A stretch of DNA of 64,000 nt from Craterostigma plantagineum (GCA_027422505.1 JAPQWV010000404.1:496001-560000), one strand, 5' to 3'; positions 24,231 through 35,305 are shown, numbered from the stretch's first letter. The notes: generated by a model from the letters alone, not told the origin. Numbers and translations: made by a program.

Positions 24231-25049
24231 GCTCGATTGAATATGCAAATGTTGTTCTAACGTAAGTCTTCCATGTATCCCTTTATTTCTTAATTCTTTA
24301 GTTTAATTAAACATCCCACGTAACACACTTAAATTTTCTTTATAAAATAACATTTCATAAAATAGCCACATTCAATTTTGTTTCCACGTTCCATTATTCT
24401 TCCCACACAAAATAAAATGCATATACTATTTTAATATATAATGGTTGCTTTGTTTGTATTTTTTCCAGATTTGTTTTAAACAATATAATATGCCAATCAC
24501 ACTAAAAATATGTTGGTTAATTGTGTGATCCATGTCTTTTTTCCCCCAATCTTTTGCGCTTCTCCAAACTAAATAATATAATGTTTTTAAGTCAATTTAA
24601 CTTTGAGCAGTTCATGTGCAATTGTGACATATACTCAGTTGACTGTATAAATTATAATTATACTCAGTTCATGTATAAATTGTGACATTACATCATTTTA
24701 TTTTTTTTTGAAAAAAAATTATGCCATTCGTATTATTAATTAATTTAATTATTATTTTTCTCCTTAATTGTTTGATCCATGTTGTTTAATCATGTTTCTT
24801 AATTCTTTTTTATACTTCACTAATCATTTAGTTTTTTTTAACTATACTAAGCCAATCACGTAATTGTACCCAGTTGATTATTAATTTTCTTTGATATTTG
24901 TGCGCTTTTCCAAACTATAAAATATATGCACCCAGCTATACAATATAAGAATTTTTTCCTTAACATCTTATATCATTGAATAATGCACAACTACTATTTA
25001 CATTGTCTGTATATATTTTTACAATATTAGTTTTAATTCAAATTTGTAG

Positions 25050-25440
25050 GATTTTAAAAATCAATTGGGAGGATCTATAGATTACACCGTCTCTCGACTG
25101 GCAAAAAGGTACTTTAAATTTATAATGCTACAGCCTTTTCATTATCGATCATGATATAATATTTACGTATGTTTTTTTGCCTCATAGTGCACTAATCATT
25201 TCTGTTAATATATTAAATTTAAATAAATAATTAAATTATGATTATAATATTATGTGCTTTTAGGCATCGTACATTGCCAATTAGTTTAAAACAACTATGG
25301 ACGCAAATCACTTCGGAACCAGTAGATCTTCAAATAATATTATGCAAACTAGAAGGCAACAACAATTGTCTTTACAACGTGAAGCTCGGGCCGTGAGAAT
25401 GACAACTCGAAGAACTAATCTTTTGAGTCAATCAACAAAT
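25050..25440 (+). repeat. 5' region repeat, copy 3 of 3, with the live-looking first exon
   Basis: Same segment, leading into the open RepHel first exon at 25297. Spacing to copy 2 is about 1.19 kb, against 0.52 kb between copies 1 and 2. Confidence 0.8.
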
Positions 25441-25899
25441 AATCAGTCTGTTAGGAATCGTAGTCAACCTGGTAATCTCTTTTAATTAGTTTTACCTATT
25501 TCTTAATTGAAAAATTCTTTCATTTTAAGTATTTATTTCAACAATTTCTTTCTAGAAACATCCACTACAAATAGAAGAAGCTTTTTCTCGGTTCGCTCAT
25601 ATATTGGTGATAGAACAATCAAATGCCCCAATTGTAATGCCCTCATGTGGTTTTCGGAAAAAGTTCGAGATAGTACCTTGACAAATCCTAGATTTCAGTT
25701 ATGTTGCGGAAACGGTCAAGTTCGGCTACCAAGTATTCCGATATCACCACCGTTCCTTCAATCCTTGCACTCCCAGGCAGTTTTCAAAGACAAAATCCGA
25801 ATGTACAATTCATTATTGGCTTTCACCTCAATGGGAGGGCAGATCGACAATAGTGTCAATGATGGTAGGGGACCTTATGTGTTTCGCATTGGTGGTAGC

Positions 25900-25904
25900 A
25901 ATTA
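25900..25904. repeat. Target-site duplication of the solo LTR, left (AATTA)
   Basis: Perfect match to 27510-27514. Removing the LTR and one AATTA rejoins the RepHel frame as GGSNY-HRIG. Confidence 0.95.
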
Positions 25905-27509
25905 TGATCGCGTGCGTGTATGTTAAATAAATGTTTGTGCGAGTACGTCAAGTAATAATTAAAACGAATATATTATAACTAGAATCACGCGCGATAGGCA
26001 GTGTACCTATCGTTTGTAATATAGCTATAGTGAATATCCGAGTATCGAACACGAGGAATAAATTGATTACTAGTATTGACCTATCGATTCGATATTTAAC
26101 CTAAATAAAATAACAGGATTTGTTTATACTATGAACTAATTTAACAAAGCAACTTAAAGTATTGGAAGACAAGGAGGCACAACTAGAAATAGTAAGAGTG
26201 ACTTGAGGTGACAAATATGTGTTCGAGGTTCGAATCCCGAAGGGTGTTGTCGGCTAAGGCTACAGAGTATCGCTCCGACGTGATTATCGACTAAATCGCA
26301 GTAATTTCCTACCCACTCACGGATTTGCTGTCGCCCTAAACGTTCGTGGGGATCTAAGTTCAGCGATTACTAGATTGCGAGGATCGAGTATTTGCTGTCG
26401 CCCTATACTCGAATCCTAACGTCTATAAACGGCCTAATCGTTATTTAGCTGTCGCCCTAAACGATATATCACACATTCATATCAACACATAGACATATTG
26501 ATACGAAGAAACAATATCATAGAACGATAAATAGTCGAATACACGTGTTCACGATTATCTTACGCCTTAACTACGACATAACCCAACGTTCATCTATTCC
26601 CGAACACAAAAGAGGATTAGCTACTCATATTGAACGTCACAACAACGAGATTTAAGGGAAACGAGGATAGAAAACTCATAAAAACTTCCCTAAGAAGTGA
26701 ATAAGGCGTTTCTGAGGTGGAGCTTTCGTTCCTCGATCGTATGAGCGTAGCTTCGTTGTTGGATCGTCCCTTGAGCTTCTCCGAATCACGGGACTGCTTC
26801 TAGTGTTCTTCCTTCTCTTCTTTTCTCTCTGTTTTTCGTCCCTATCAAGTTCTTCTTCAGTTCTAAGGAGGGTTCCCCTTTTATCCTTCGAAAATGGGCC
26901 AAAACCTTGAAATTTGGCACGTTCACGGCCTCTCAACGGGCCTTCACGGCCGTGACGGCGGCTAAAAACCCTATTTCTTGACTTTCTGGCATGAGTCACG
27001 GCTTGTTACATCTGCAGTCACGGCCGTGAATGAATGGAATTTTCCTTCGTTGAGCTCTCTGTCCAGGTTCACGGCCTCGTACATAAATGTTCACGGCCGT
27101 GAATGTAAAATCTTGAGCTACTGCCTGTTGTCACGGCTTAGGGTGTCATGACTCACGGCCGTGAAGAGGTGAACACATCTTCGAAGAACCCTCTGCCGCG
27201 ATTCACGGTCAGTTGCATTAGGCATTCACGGCCGTGACTCTTGAGGCTTATCTCTATTGAACTCACTGCCCGCGTTCACGGCCTCTTGCAAGATCATTCA
27301 CGGCCGTGACTTCTTTCTGGCAGCTTCAAACTTCGTCATTTTCGTGTCGTTTTCGCCTCGTTTTCGTTCCTTTTCGCTCGATAATCATTCGAAGGTCCTA
27401 TAATATTTAAATGGGTGTAAATAGAGCCAATAAATGCATAGAATGATCAAAACTTTCCTATTATAACCCAAATAAACATAACAATAAACGTATTAAAATA
27501 CGTTTATCA
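25905..27509 (-). mobile_element. 1605-bp solo LTR, gypsy-type, minus strand
   Basis: The element runs TGATCGCG...GTTTATCA between perfect AATTA duplications, with TG...CA ends and no internal coding region, so it is a solo LTR. On the minus strand it begins TGATAAACG, like the TGATAAG starts of the LTRs at 1820 and 48808. Near its end it has TCGATACTCGGA, also present near the end of the 48808 LTR, which sets the minus orientation. It contains the CACGGCCGTGA repeat block at 26920-27315 and GCTGTCGCCCTAAACG words at 26330-26470. Confidence 0.92.
26920..27315 (-). repeat. ~75-bp repeats carrying the palindrome CACGGCCGTG
   Basis: Six occurrences of TCACGGCCGTGA (one diverged at its edge) are spaced roughly 60-80 bases apart. 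Most are preceded by a half-copy such as TTCACGGCCTC 20-35 bases earlier. The block lies inside the solo LTR. Confidence 0.9.
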
Positions 27510-27689
27510 AATTACCATAGAATTGGATCATTAATCCCCGAACAAGGTACTGGTCCTAGATTTGCTCAGCTATATATTTATGACACTGAGAATGAGGTTT
27601 CCAATCGTCTGAATGCGATGAGATCATCGATTACTTCAGATGTAAATGCTGATATACTTCGTGGGCTACAAATCGTGTCCGCTCTGTAA

Positions 27690-28225
27690 GGTAAACAAGG
27701 TCACGGATGGTTATTGCATAACTTGCAATAGGTTGGTTACACACACTATCCCAAGGTAATAACTTCGTTTGAAATATAAATGAATTTAAGTGATTAAATT
27801 AAAATTATGTTTTCTTAACTTTTACTCTTAAATTATTCTCTGACCTACAGATATAGATTAAAGACAACAATTAGTGACAAATCTGGTTCCAAGCAGTTGA
27901 CATGCTGGAATGATCAAGCGAAGGTCATATTAGGCATATCAGCATCGGAATTAGAGCAGATATACATTGAGGTATAAATGTTTGTAATGAGTTAAAATTT
28001 TTTCAAGAGTCTTAAATTTATTTTTTGGACACTATTATAGGGTGGAGATGATGGGCCATTCTTACTACAAGATTACTTGAACAATCGCCTGATGTCGAAA
28101 TTTGTATTTATACTGAGGGCGCCAAAATCAAGCGATGATGAAGTAAAAGTTTCACATGTTTTTCGAGTCGATTGGGAGGAGGAGTATAATTATTTATTCT
28201 TCAAGCGAAGACTGCGATGTCATTA
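27690..28225 (+). pseudogene. RPA large-subunit-like OB-fold gene of Helitron B
   Basis: Exon-like pieces: about 27690-27755 with KVTDGYCITCNRLVTHTIPR (a C-x2-C element), an intron ending TGACCTACAG, 27850-27975 with YRLKTTISDKSGSKQLTCWN and LGISASELEQIY, and after a second intron 28042-28225 with GDDGPFLLQDYLNNRL and VSHVFRVDWEEEYNYLFF, then a stop. This resembles the C-terminal DNA-binding OB domain of replication protein A1, which plant Helitrons often carry, where it may bind single-stranded transposition intermediates. The N-terminal OB domains are missing, so it is a fragment. It is placed directly after the RepHel stop. Confidence 0.75.
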
Positions 28226-28395
28226 GCTGTATTTTGTTATTTTTCCCATTAGATATAACATATTGATTTATATTACGTTTTCATATGTAGTTTACAATTT
28301 TATATTTTATAGTCGACAAGTATAATAATATTAGATTTTTTTATTAACACATAATTAAATTATAATTTTAAATTAAGTTATTTACGCTATTAAGA

Positions 28396-28424
28396 CCCGT
28401 GCATTTGCACGGGCAAAAAACTAG
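28396..28424 (+). other. Helitron B 3' terminus: hairpin plus CTAG
   Basis: CCCGTGC-ATTT-GCACGGG forms a 7-bp perfect stem, then CAAAAAACTAG and T. Helitron 3' ends have a GC-rich hairpin about 10 bases before CTRR. Confidence 0.9.
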
Positions 28425-28845
28425 TTATATTATATATATAACGAAATGTAATTTTGTTCTACAAGCGACACGTGTACTGTTATTGCAAAAGACTTAAAAG
28501 GACCTTCGATACAATCATGTGTTTGCTCACACCAAAACCAAAAATAACTTTTACTAATCCACGAACTACAGTTAATATGAAGCTTACAGTTTACACCATG
28601 TTTGAAACGTAAGTGTTCTCCCCATCTTAACTCCTCTCTGCTTTAGCTCCACATGTCCAATTGTTTTATTTAATAATTAAACAACAAAAAAATTACGCAC
28701 TATCTCCCACTACCAAAAAAACGTTCCACTCAGTATTCCAAAAAAAAAAAAAAAAAGCTTCCCACATCCCAAGCTCATCACTCTGATCTTAAATCAGTAC
28801 CACATACATCGGAAACCCTTTGGAGCAACTCGCCGCAAGATGTCT

Positions 28846-30121
28846 CGAGGAAGAAGAGCTTGAAGCATTGACGAGAACATCCGACGAGTCCTACGAATTG
28901 GACAGGAACAAAAAGAACGCCGTTGTAAAAGAAGAAGACGATGAGGTTTAGACGAAAAAATTAGAGTTTCATCTTTAACACTTTTTAAGCCCTTAATTGT
29001 TAGCCATTGCTTTCATTATCAGTCATTACTTTAAGTGCCTGTTTTCGCAAATCGTTATTCTAAATGGAGTGTAACAGACAATATTCAGTTGCTTTATTTT
29101 ACTACAAAAGTTAGATAGTGACTTAATCTATTTTTATTCCTTGCAGCAGGATTATGCGGCTACTGCTGCAAATGAAATTGTCAAGCCTGAGAAAGCCAGG
29201 CTCCGTAGAGGGTGAAGCATCAGCTGATACAAGAAATTGTAGATTTCCATAATGCTGCTATTAAAACTGGCATGGTGTGTTTTTTATTTTGTGCTCTACT
29301 TTTTCCTAATTGTTATTCTTCACGTTAAACACCCAATGATTACTCATCGCTGAATTATCGATTCTCTATTCCAGTTGCTGAGTTATATTTTACTATTCGC
29401 AATATATGTCGAAGCAAGATGAAGTTGAAATCGGCACTAGCATCAACGACACGTCAGAATCCAGTGATGTTACAAGTTTCGAGGTAGTTTTTTGTCCCTA
29501 AAGTTATTGATTTTGCTATTGATTTTGTTATTGATGTTAACCGTTTCAATGATTTTTTATTGAGTTTCATATTCAGACCCTTATATTTTTTTTTTTTATA
29601 AGTTTAAAGTTGTGATTTAGATTTTGCTACTTTATCATGTAACTACTTTTATTGTGAAAGGATGTTTCTTTTTTTCTTACTTCTTACAAGGCTTTTATCA
29701 TGCAACTATTTTTTACTCTCTTTTGCTACTTTATTGAACGACTTGTGAGTTTGTTGTTATGGCTGTATCTTTTTTTCCCTTAATTTTCTTGGGCATCGAA
29801 CGAATTTTGAGTTTGTCTTTCTAGGTTGTTGTTGCTGACTATGACAATTACTGTTACCCTATGATCAGTATGACCATTTGATGATGCTCATGTCTTCGAT
29901 GATGATTTGGAATCTACAAATTATCTATGTAAGTGTGACAGAAGCACGTGGGACATAATCAATGATGTCGACATGCGGAATACGTCATCCACTACAATTA
30001 TGCAGACCAATGAGCACGGGTATGTAAGTAATGACATCTAAGAAGAAATGATACAAGCTGCAATTGATGCTTCGAAGAGGGATGCTACAGTTGCAGATCA
30101 ATACAATTCACCATGTGTTTA
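28846..30121 (+). pseudogene. Host-gene-like exon fragments in Helitron C
   Basis: Short open pieces separated by T-rich intron-like DNA: 28848-28950 with EEELEALTRTSDESYELDRN; about 29150-29275 with QDYAATAANEIVKPEKARLRR and QEIVDFHNAAIKTGM; 29410-29480 with DEVEIGTSINDTSESSDVTSFE; 29890-30115 with HVFDDDLESTNYLC and, after a stop, EEMIQAAIDASKRDA. The last word recalls UIM-like helices of plant UBX-domain proteins, but that is a weak guess. Stops show it is not a functional gene. Confidence 0.4.
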
Positions 30122-31213
30122 GTTGTGTACATTTGCATGTTTGTGTGAATACTATGTGATATTAGTCTCCTTTTCCGATTGTTTCCTAAAACTTATCTAC
30201 CCTTCCCTTTTCTTCTGTAGTGATGCTTATGCAATGTGTTAATTTGTTATCTGTAGTCTACCATGTCTTATTCGTTATTATTTTGTTGGCATCTTTGAGA
30301 TAATTGCTTCTCTAAGTTTCTTAATTTATTTTTTATTTATTATTTTATTTTTAGCATACTTTTATGCTTTCCCCCGACCGAAAATCGAACGTGGGAATCA
30401 AAGATATCACCATATGGAGAGTACTACGGCCCGTAACAGTGAAAAGTCCCAGGGATGGGTTGACTTCAGAACAACGTTGTTTTCGACTATCTTTTTATTA
30501 ATGCCAAAAATCTGAGGTGATCATTTCGTTATAAAGAACTCCGATGTGATTGCCTTGTTTTGTATATCCTCAGAAGTCCTTTTTAGCATCTAATCTTCAA
30601 TTAGCTTTGCTCATTATAAATCATGCGAAGGTGGAGAATTTGCCATTTCTCTATTCGATTGAATTATATAATCACTATTGTCATGTTTGCACGATCTAAA
30701 ATCTGTATCATGCCTTTCGAGGATTTCAGTGAAGTATCTGTTACTTAACTTCTTTCAAGATGGACGGATTGTGGTCCTGTTTATCTAATCATAATCCATT
30801 AACTTAATGTGTTTTCGAGTATTTTTACGGATCGTTTTTTTTTTCGCATGAATGCTCGATGGAGGTGCTTCAATGTAAGGCAGCGAAGGAGGCTGCTCAG
30901 GCAGCAAGGAATTGATGATGGAGATAATAAAATCGCCACGAAATAGAGTCACTGATTCGATGTGTCTTATGGACGTTCTCATGTATTCTATATATCCATC
31001 ATTATGTGTCATCCTTAATATATGCACTGTTACAACCCGACTCTACGACGATATCCTACATTTTCTCTTAATTAAGCTATCTTATTAACTACTATATTAA
31101 TTATATATAATTATAACCCGTGTGTCTTATTGCATATTATTTATGTTCGATTTGATGGCTTGCTTATCGAAAAATCAACTGATAAACACTTACAGTTATT
31201 ATACCTATTTAAA

Positions 31214-31241
31214 CCCGTGCATTGCACGGGCAATAAGCTAG
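31214..31241 (+). other. Helitron C 3' terminus: hairpin plus CTAG
   Basis: CCCGTGC-ATT-GCACGGG, a perfect stem, then CAATAAGCTAG and T. Confidence 0.92.
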
Positions 31242-31448
31242 TGTGTGATTAATATAATACCTATTTACTCCCACTTATATCATGGTTAGTTTTCTGATAC
31301 TAATTTTATTATTTATTTTATATTTTAATTATCAAAAGAGCGTGTGAATTATTTTTTTTAAAAAAATATCAACTATATTAATATAACAAAAAATAGATAA
31401 TAAAATAACGGTATAATAGTAATTATATTGTAAATGGCAGTTTATATG

Positions 31449-31777
31449 CGGATGAAATCGTCTGTCCCACTTTGTGTATCCCAATTCCTGTCTCATTTAA
31501 TCACAGCCATCGATTTTTTGATCTAGGGGCTAGCATATTTTCTCACTATTTTAATTATTTTAATTCCACAATTCAGCAAATCATAAAATCATTATTATTT
31601 TTTGTGATATATATGATAAAAACATATAAACATCACCAATTTATTCGTTATGTTATGATGATCAAAATGATATTCATATCTTATATTTTTCTGTATCAGT
31701 AAGAATCATTAATTTTTAAATTTCATATTTTGGGACATAAAGTGGGATACACAAAGTGGGACAGATGATTTCATCCG
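31449..31777. mobile_element. 329-bp Mutator-like MITE with 9-bp target duplication
   Basis: The left end CGGATGAAATCGTCTGTCCC (continuing ACTTTGTGTATCCCA) is inverted at 31743-31777 with one mismatch over about 35 bases. The flanks are perfect 9-bp duplications GTTTATATG (31440-31448 and 31778-31786). TIR length and duplication size fit a Mutator-like MITE. No coding capacity. Confidence 0.92.
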
Positions 31778-31786
31778 GTTTATATG

Positions 31787-32102
31787 ATGATTGAACTTGA
31801 TAAAATAGAACATGGTTATACTTCTACTAACGACGATGGTTGAACACCCACTCAATCATCAATCATCATCTTGCTCATTTTGGAAAATAGCTTGATAGGA
31901 GAACTTGGCCCACCATATATTACATGCTTCACCCTAAAATAATTAAATGCGAAACACATACAAATAACTGATATGTGGTAGAGATATACAGATATCCGAT
32001 TTTAGGTTGTGTTACTAACTTCAGCATTTAATGTATATAATTGAGTTGTCCATTTGAAACCGACTCTACGAAAAGTCGCAAACCAACTTTCCATTTTAAT
32101 TA
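31787..32102. other. Intergenic, nothing recognised
   Basis: No ORF or repeat of note between the two MITEs. Confidence 0.4.
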
Positions 32103-32720
32103 GGTTGCGTTTGGATTGGCGTATTTGAACGAAATCGCGTGATTTAAAATCATGAATTTCAAAATCTTAATTTCAAATCCAAATTCATTGTTTGGCAACA
32201 CGTTGGGATTTCGAAATTCGGATTTCAAAATGAGGTTCGACCTCAAGCGCTCGAGTAGCTCGTCGAAGTCAACTTCTAACTTTTTGTTAAAAGATTAAAA
32301 AGTACAAAAATGAAATAAAAACAAACTCGTAGGACGGCTTGCGAGCTTTCGAGCACCTACTATCGAGCTCGAGCTGGCTCAATCGCTAGCCCGTAACGAG
32401 CTCGCGCCGGTTCATCGAGATCACGAGTCAGATCGACTCATCATTTACCCATCACCATTAATATTATTATGATTATAATTGTTATATTATTATTTATTGC
32501 TAATATTTATTATTGTTATTATTTGCGAAAAACTCATTGCCGACTCAACTTCGGATTTCGAAAACGGACCATTTGAAATGGAATTTCAAATCCGACAAAT
32601 AATAACATTTCGATTTGACATCGGATTTGACCGAAATCGAAATCCAAATCAACTCGATTACCAAATGATAGATTTGGGCTAAATCCGGATTTCAAATCGA
32701 AATCCGGAATCCAAACGGGG
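32103..32720. mobile_element. MITE (Tourist/PIF-like) just upstream of the P450 gene
   Basis: The left end GGTTGCGTTTGGATTGG and right end AATCCAAACGGGGC are imperfect inverted repeats sharing CGTTTGGATT. The interior has many inverted ATTTCAAATCCGA-like words. Flanking TTA on both sides (32100-32102 and about 32722-32724) is suggestive of a PIF/Harbinger TWA duplication. It ends about 120 bp before the P450 start codon. Confidence 0.65.
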
Positions 32721-32784
32721 CATTAATGAATTTCCTTTTGCAATCAAATTAATCGTGCAATAAAGTTCGTTAAAAAGATTCCCA

Positions 32785-32793
32785 CTTATAAGA
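32785..32793 (+). promoter_or_regulatory. Candidate TATA box of the P450 gene
   Basis: CTTATAAGA about 50 bases before the ATG at 32840. This would give a very short 5' leader. Weak, position-based call. Confidence 0.35.
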
Positions 32794-32839
32794 ATGCACC
32801 ATCAAACGCTACATTCACCCAAAAAAACCCCTCTCATCA

Positions 32840-34861
32840 ATGAACATCACAAAAACAATCCCATGGTGGACAACCATTGTCGCCGTAGTCCTTGCACTGG
32901 CCTCATGGCTAATGCTCTTACGCCCTCTCATTCTCAACAAGAAAAAGAAACCGCCTTTGCCACCGGGCCCCCCGCGGGCCCTACCCTTATTGGGAAACCT
33001 CCTCGCCCTCGAGCCCGAACTGCACACCTACTTCGCCCGCCTCTCCAAAACCTACGGGCCCATCTTCACCCTGAGGCTCGGGCAAAAAACGGGCATCGTG
33101 ATAACATCACCCGCCCTGGCCCGGGAGGTGCTCAGGGACCAAGACGTAACCTTTGCGAACCGAGACGTGCCCCTGGCGGGCCGAGAGGCGACCTACGGCG
33201 GGCGGAACCTCGTCTGGAGCCCGTACGGGCCCGAGTGGAGGCTGTTGAGGAAGCTCTGCACGAGCGAGATGCTCAATAAGAGCAACCTCGACTCGGTGTT
33301 CGAGCTCAGGCATAGAGAGCTGAGGCGGGCGGTCAAGAATTTGTACGATAAGCAAACGACTGTCGTGAACTTTGGCGAGATGGTATTCCTTACAACGCTT
33401 AATGTGATCACTAGCATGTTGTGGGGCGGGACTCTGAAGGGCGAAGTCGAAGGGGCTAGGTTGGGAGCCGAGTTTAGGCTTGTGATCGGCGATGTGATTG
33501 AGCTTTTAAGCAAACCTAACTTATCCGATTTTTATCCGTGGTTGGAGAGGCTCGACGTTCAGGGAATTCAGAGGAAGATAAGGGATTGGCGGATAAGTTC
33601 GATAGGATCTTCGATGATGTCATCGAACTGAGGCGGAAGGCAGACGAGAATGGGGGCGGGGGCGATAGGGATTTCGTGAAGGTTCTTTTGCAGTTGAAGG
33701 AGGACGGAGACGGCGGGGAGGAGGAGAAGGGTTTCACCATGACCCACCTCAAAGCTTTACTCATGGTGATTTCATATTGTTAATAATAAACTAAACACCT
33801 GACCTAAAAGCTCAAACTTGGAGAAACCGCACCACTTTTCAATTTTTATGTTGTATCGCCAACATGCTGGATCGCGTCTGCACTAATTTCTTTATTATTT
33901 CTCAAACATAAATTAATTTGTTTATTATTTAAACTCAAACATAAAATTTTCTTAAAATGGTTGGTGTGAAGATTCGTACCCCAAGACCTCTTTAGTACCT
34001 AAGCTCCGATACCATGTTAAATGATCACTCCACCTAAAAGCTTAAGATTGAATGGACTAATTTTACATGTCACCCTCACGCCTAGTCGGACTTCTGTTAT
34101 TTATCTAGCATTAAATGTGCAACTTAAAACGGGCAGGTATTGATCTTTTTAGGTGAAGTGATCATTCCACAGATAACATGAAAATGTGTCGCCGTGTTTA
34201 TTACGGTTTTTTTCTTGCGCCATTTTACTTCTCACCTCAGGACATGGTAATCGGCGGTTCGGACACAACGTCGAACACGATCGAGTTCGCCCTAGCCGAG
34301 CTTATGAAAAAGCCGGACGCCCTCGCCAAAGCCAAACAAGAACTCGACCGAGTCGTGGGAAAAGACCGAACGGTAAGAGAATCGGACATTCCCAACCTCC
34401 CATACTTATACGCGGTGATGAAAGAGGTTCTACGCCTGCATCCCGCGTTGCCGCTGTTAGTCCCCCACTGCCCGAGCAAAGACTGCATCGTCTCGGGGTA
34501 CGCCGTCCCCAAGGGCTCTCGGGTTTTCGTCAACGCGTGGGCCATCCACCGCGACCCGACAATATGGGAGAATCCCGACGAGTTTTTGCCCGAGAGGTTT
34601 GTCGGTGCAAAGTGGGACTACGCTGGGAACGACCTCAAGTACTTCCCGTTCGGCTCGGGGAGGAGGATGTGCATTGGGACGACCATGGCGGAGAGGATGT
34701 TCATGTATTTCTTCGCTACGTTCGTTCATTCCTTCGATTTTGAAGTGCCGGCCGGCGAGACGTTGGACTTATCCGAGAAGTTTGGGATTGTTATGAAGAA
34801 AAGAGTACCGTTGATGGTAGTGGCGACTCCGAGGTTGTCTGATCCCAGTCTTTATTATTGA
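32840..34861 (+). CDS. Cytochrome P450, CYP706-like (2 exons, one apparent frameshift)
   Basis: Microsomal heme-thiolate monooxygenase. Exon 1 is 32840-33765, intron 33766-34240 (GTGATT...CTCAG, phase 0), exon 2 34241-34861. About 515 residues if one base is missing near 33578-33580, where the frame changes from ...QRK to KGLADKF with no loss of similarity. Seen: membrane anchor at residues 11-30, PPGP hinge at 41-44, GGSDTT in helix I (314-319), KEVLR at 370-374, PERF at 426-429 and the heme loop FPFGSGRRMCIG with Cys about 453. The single phase-0 intron before the helix-I segment is usual for A-type P450s. NVITSMLWGGTL and VVGKD...LPYLYAVMKEVLRLHPALPLLVPH point to CYP706, a family acting on terpenoids and phenolics. 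The substrate cannot be told. The single frame break is either a sequence error or a recent null allele. Confidence 0.88.
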
Positions 34862-35305
34862 TCCATCTATCTGGTCTGCAGTGAAGTCTATTTATATGTT
34901 TTCTGATATTCTAAAATAAGAAGTCATACTTGGTAAATAAGGATTCTTCAGGTTTTACCCCGAGGATGGATCGAAACTCATTATTATCCGAAAAGCTATT
35001 CTATGTATCACAATCACCAAGCTATTACGGAAAAGAAAATGCAGTATTAGTAGAGAGGCCAATCAACTCAAAAGAGACATTCTTGCGCAGTTTTATACAC
35101 AAAATAAACTACGGGCATATAGTTGGATGATAACGAGAAACTGAATCTCAGCAATACCACCACAAAAACACATGAGACGATAAGTGAAATGTATATATAG
35201 ATATGTATATGACAAAGCTCATAGGCAAGCAAACGTTCAAGGAAACAAGTGACTATAAGTAAGTAGGGTCTCAGTTTTTTGCTTTACAACAGATACACAC
35301 GTTTT
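34862..35305. other. Intergenic between P450 and MLF 3' ends
   Basis: Tail-to-tail (convergent) spacer of about 440 bp, presumably holding both 3' untranslated regions. No further feature recognised. Confidence 0.5.

Larger units (their letters stand above)
25297..27690 (+). pseudogene. Helitron RepHel N-terminal region, split by an LTR
   Basis: Exon 1 (25297-about 25471) is rich in R and Q. After a short intron-like gap, 25555-25904 encodes the helitron-like N-terminal region with a zinc-binding pattern: CPNCNALMWF, then FQLCCGNGQV and LLAFTSMGG, ending GPYVFRIGGSNY. The frame then hits the solo LTR. Coding resumes at 27510 with HRIGSLIPE and AQLYIYDTENEVSNRLNAM, and ends with a stop at about 27690. 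Full RepHel proteins exceed 1000 residues and include a Rep HUH nuclease and a Pif1-like helicase. Neither is present, so this copy could not drive transposition. Confidence 0.88.
22627..28424 (+). mobile_element. Helitron B (carries RepHel N-terminus and an RPA-like gene)
   Basis: It begins TCTTATATATATG immediately after the CTAG of Helitron A and ends with hairpin CCCGTGCATTTGCACGGG plus CTAG at 28421-28424. It encodes the N-terminal part of a Helitron RepHel protein and an RPA large-subunit-like OB fold. The catalytic Rep and helicase domains are absent. A solo LTR (25905-27509) interrupts RepHel. The 5' region holds three copies of a segment around the first RepHel exon. Confidence 0.82.
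28425..31241 (+). mobile_element. Helitron C (non-autonomous)
   Basis: It starts at or just after the CTAG of Helitron B with the AT-rich TTATATTATATATATAACG and a GACACGTGTACTG word, matching the start pattern of A and B. It ends with the perfect hairpin CCCGTGCATTGCACGGG and CTAG at 31238-31241, then T. Plant Helitrons normally start with TC; that is not evident here, so the exact left end is uncertain. The interior contains gene-like fragments (28846-30121) but no RepHel. Confidence 0.75.

Noticed and set aside
26221..26250. GAGGTTCGAATCCCG, resembling a tRNA T-arm / Pol III B box
   Set aside because: It lies inside the solo LTR and no acceptor or anticodon arms can be folded around it.
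26676..26999. Minus-strand ORF rich in Arg/Lys within the solo LTR
   Set aside because: Low-complexity, overlaps the CACGGCC repeats and lacks any domain.
32794..33279. Alternative-frame ORFs over the P450 first exon on both strands
   Set aside because: GC-rich coding sequence leaves other frames open; the P450 frame alone has conserved motifs.
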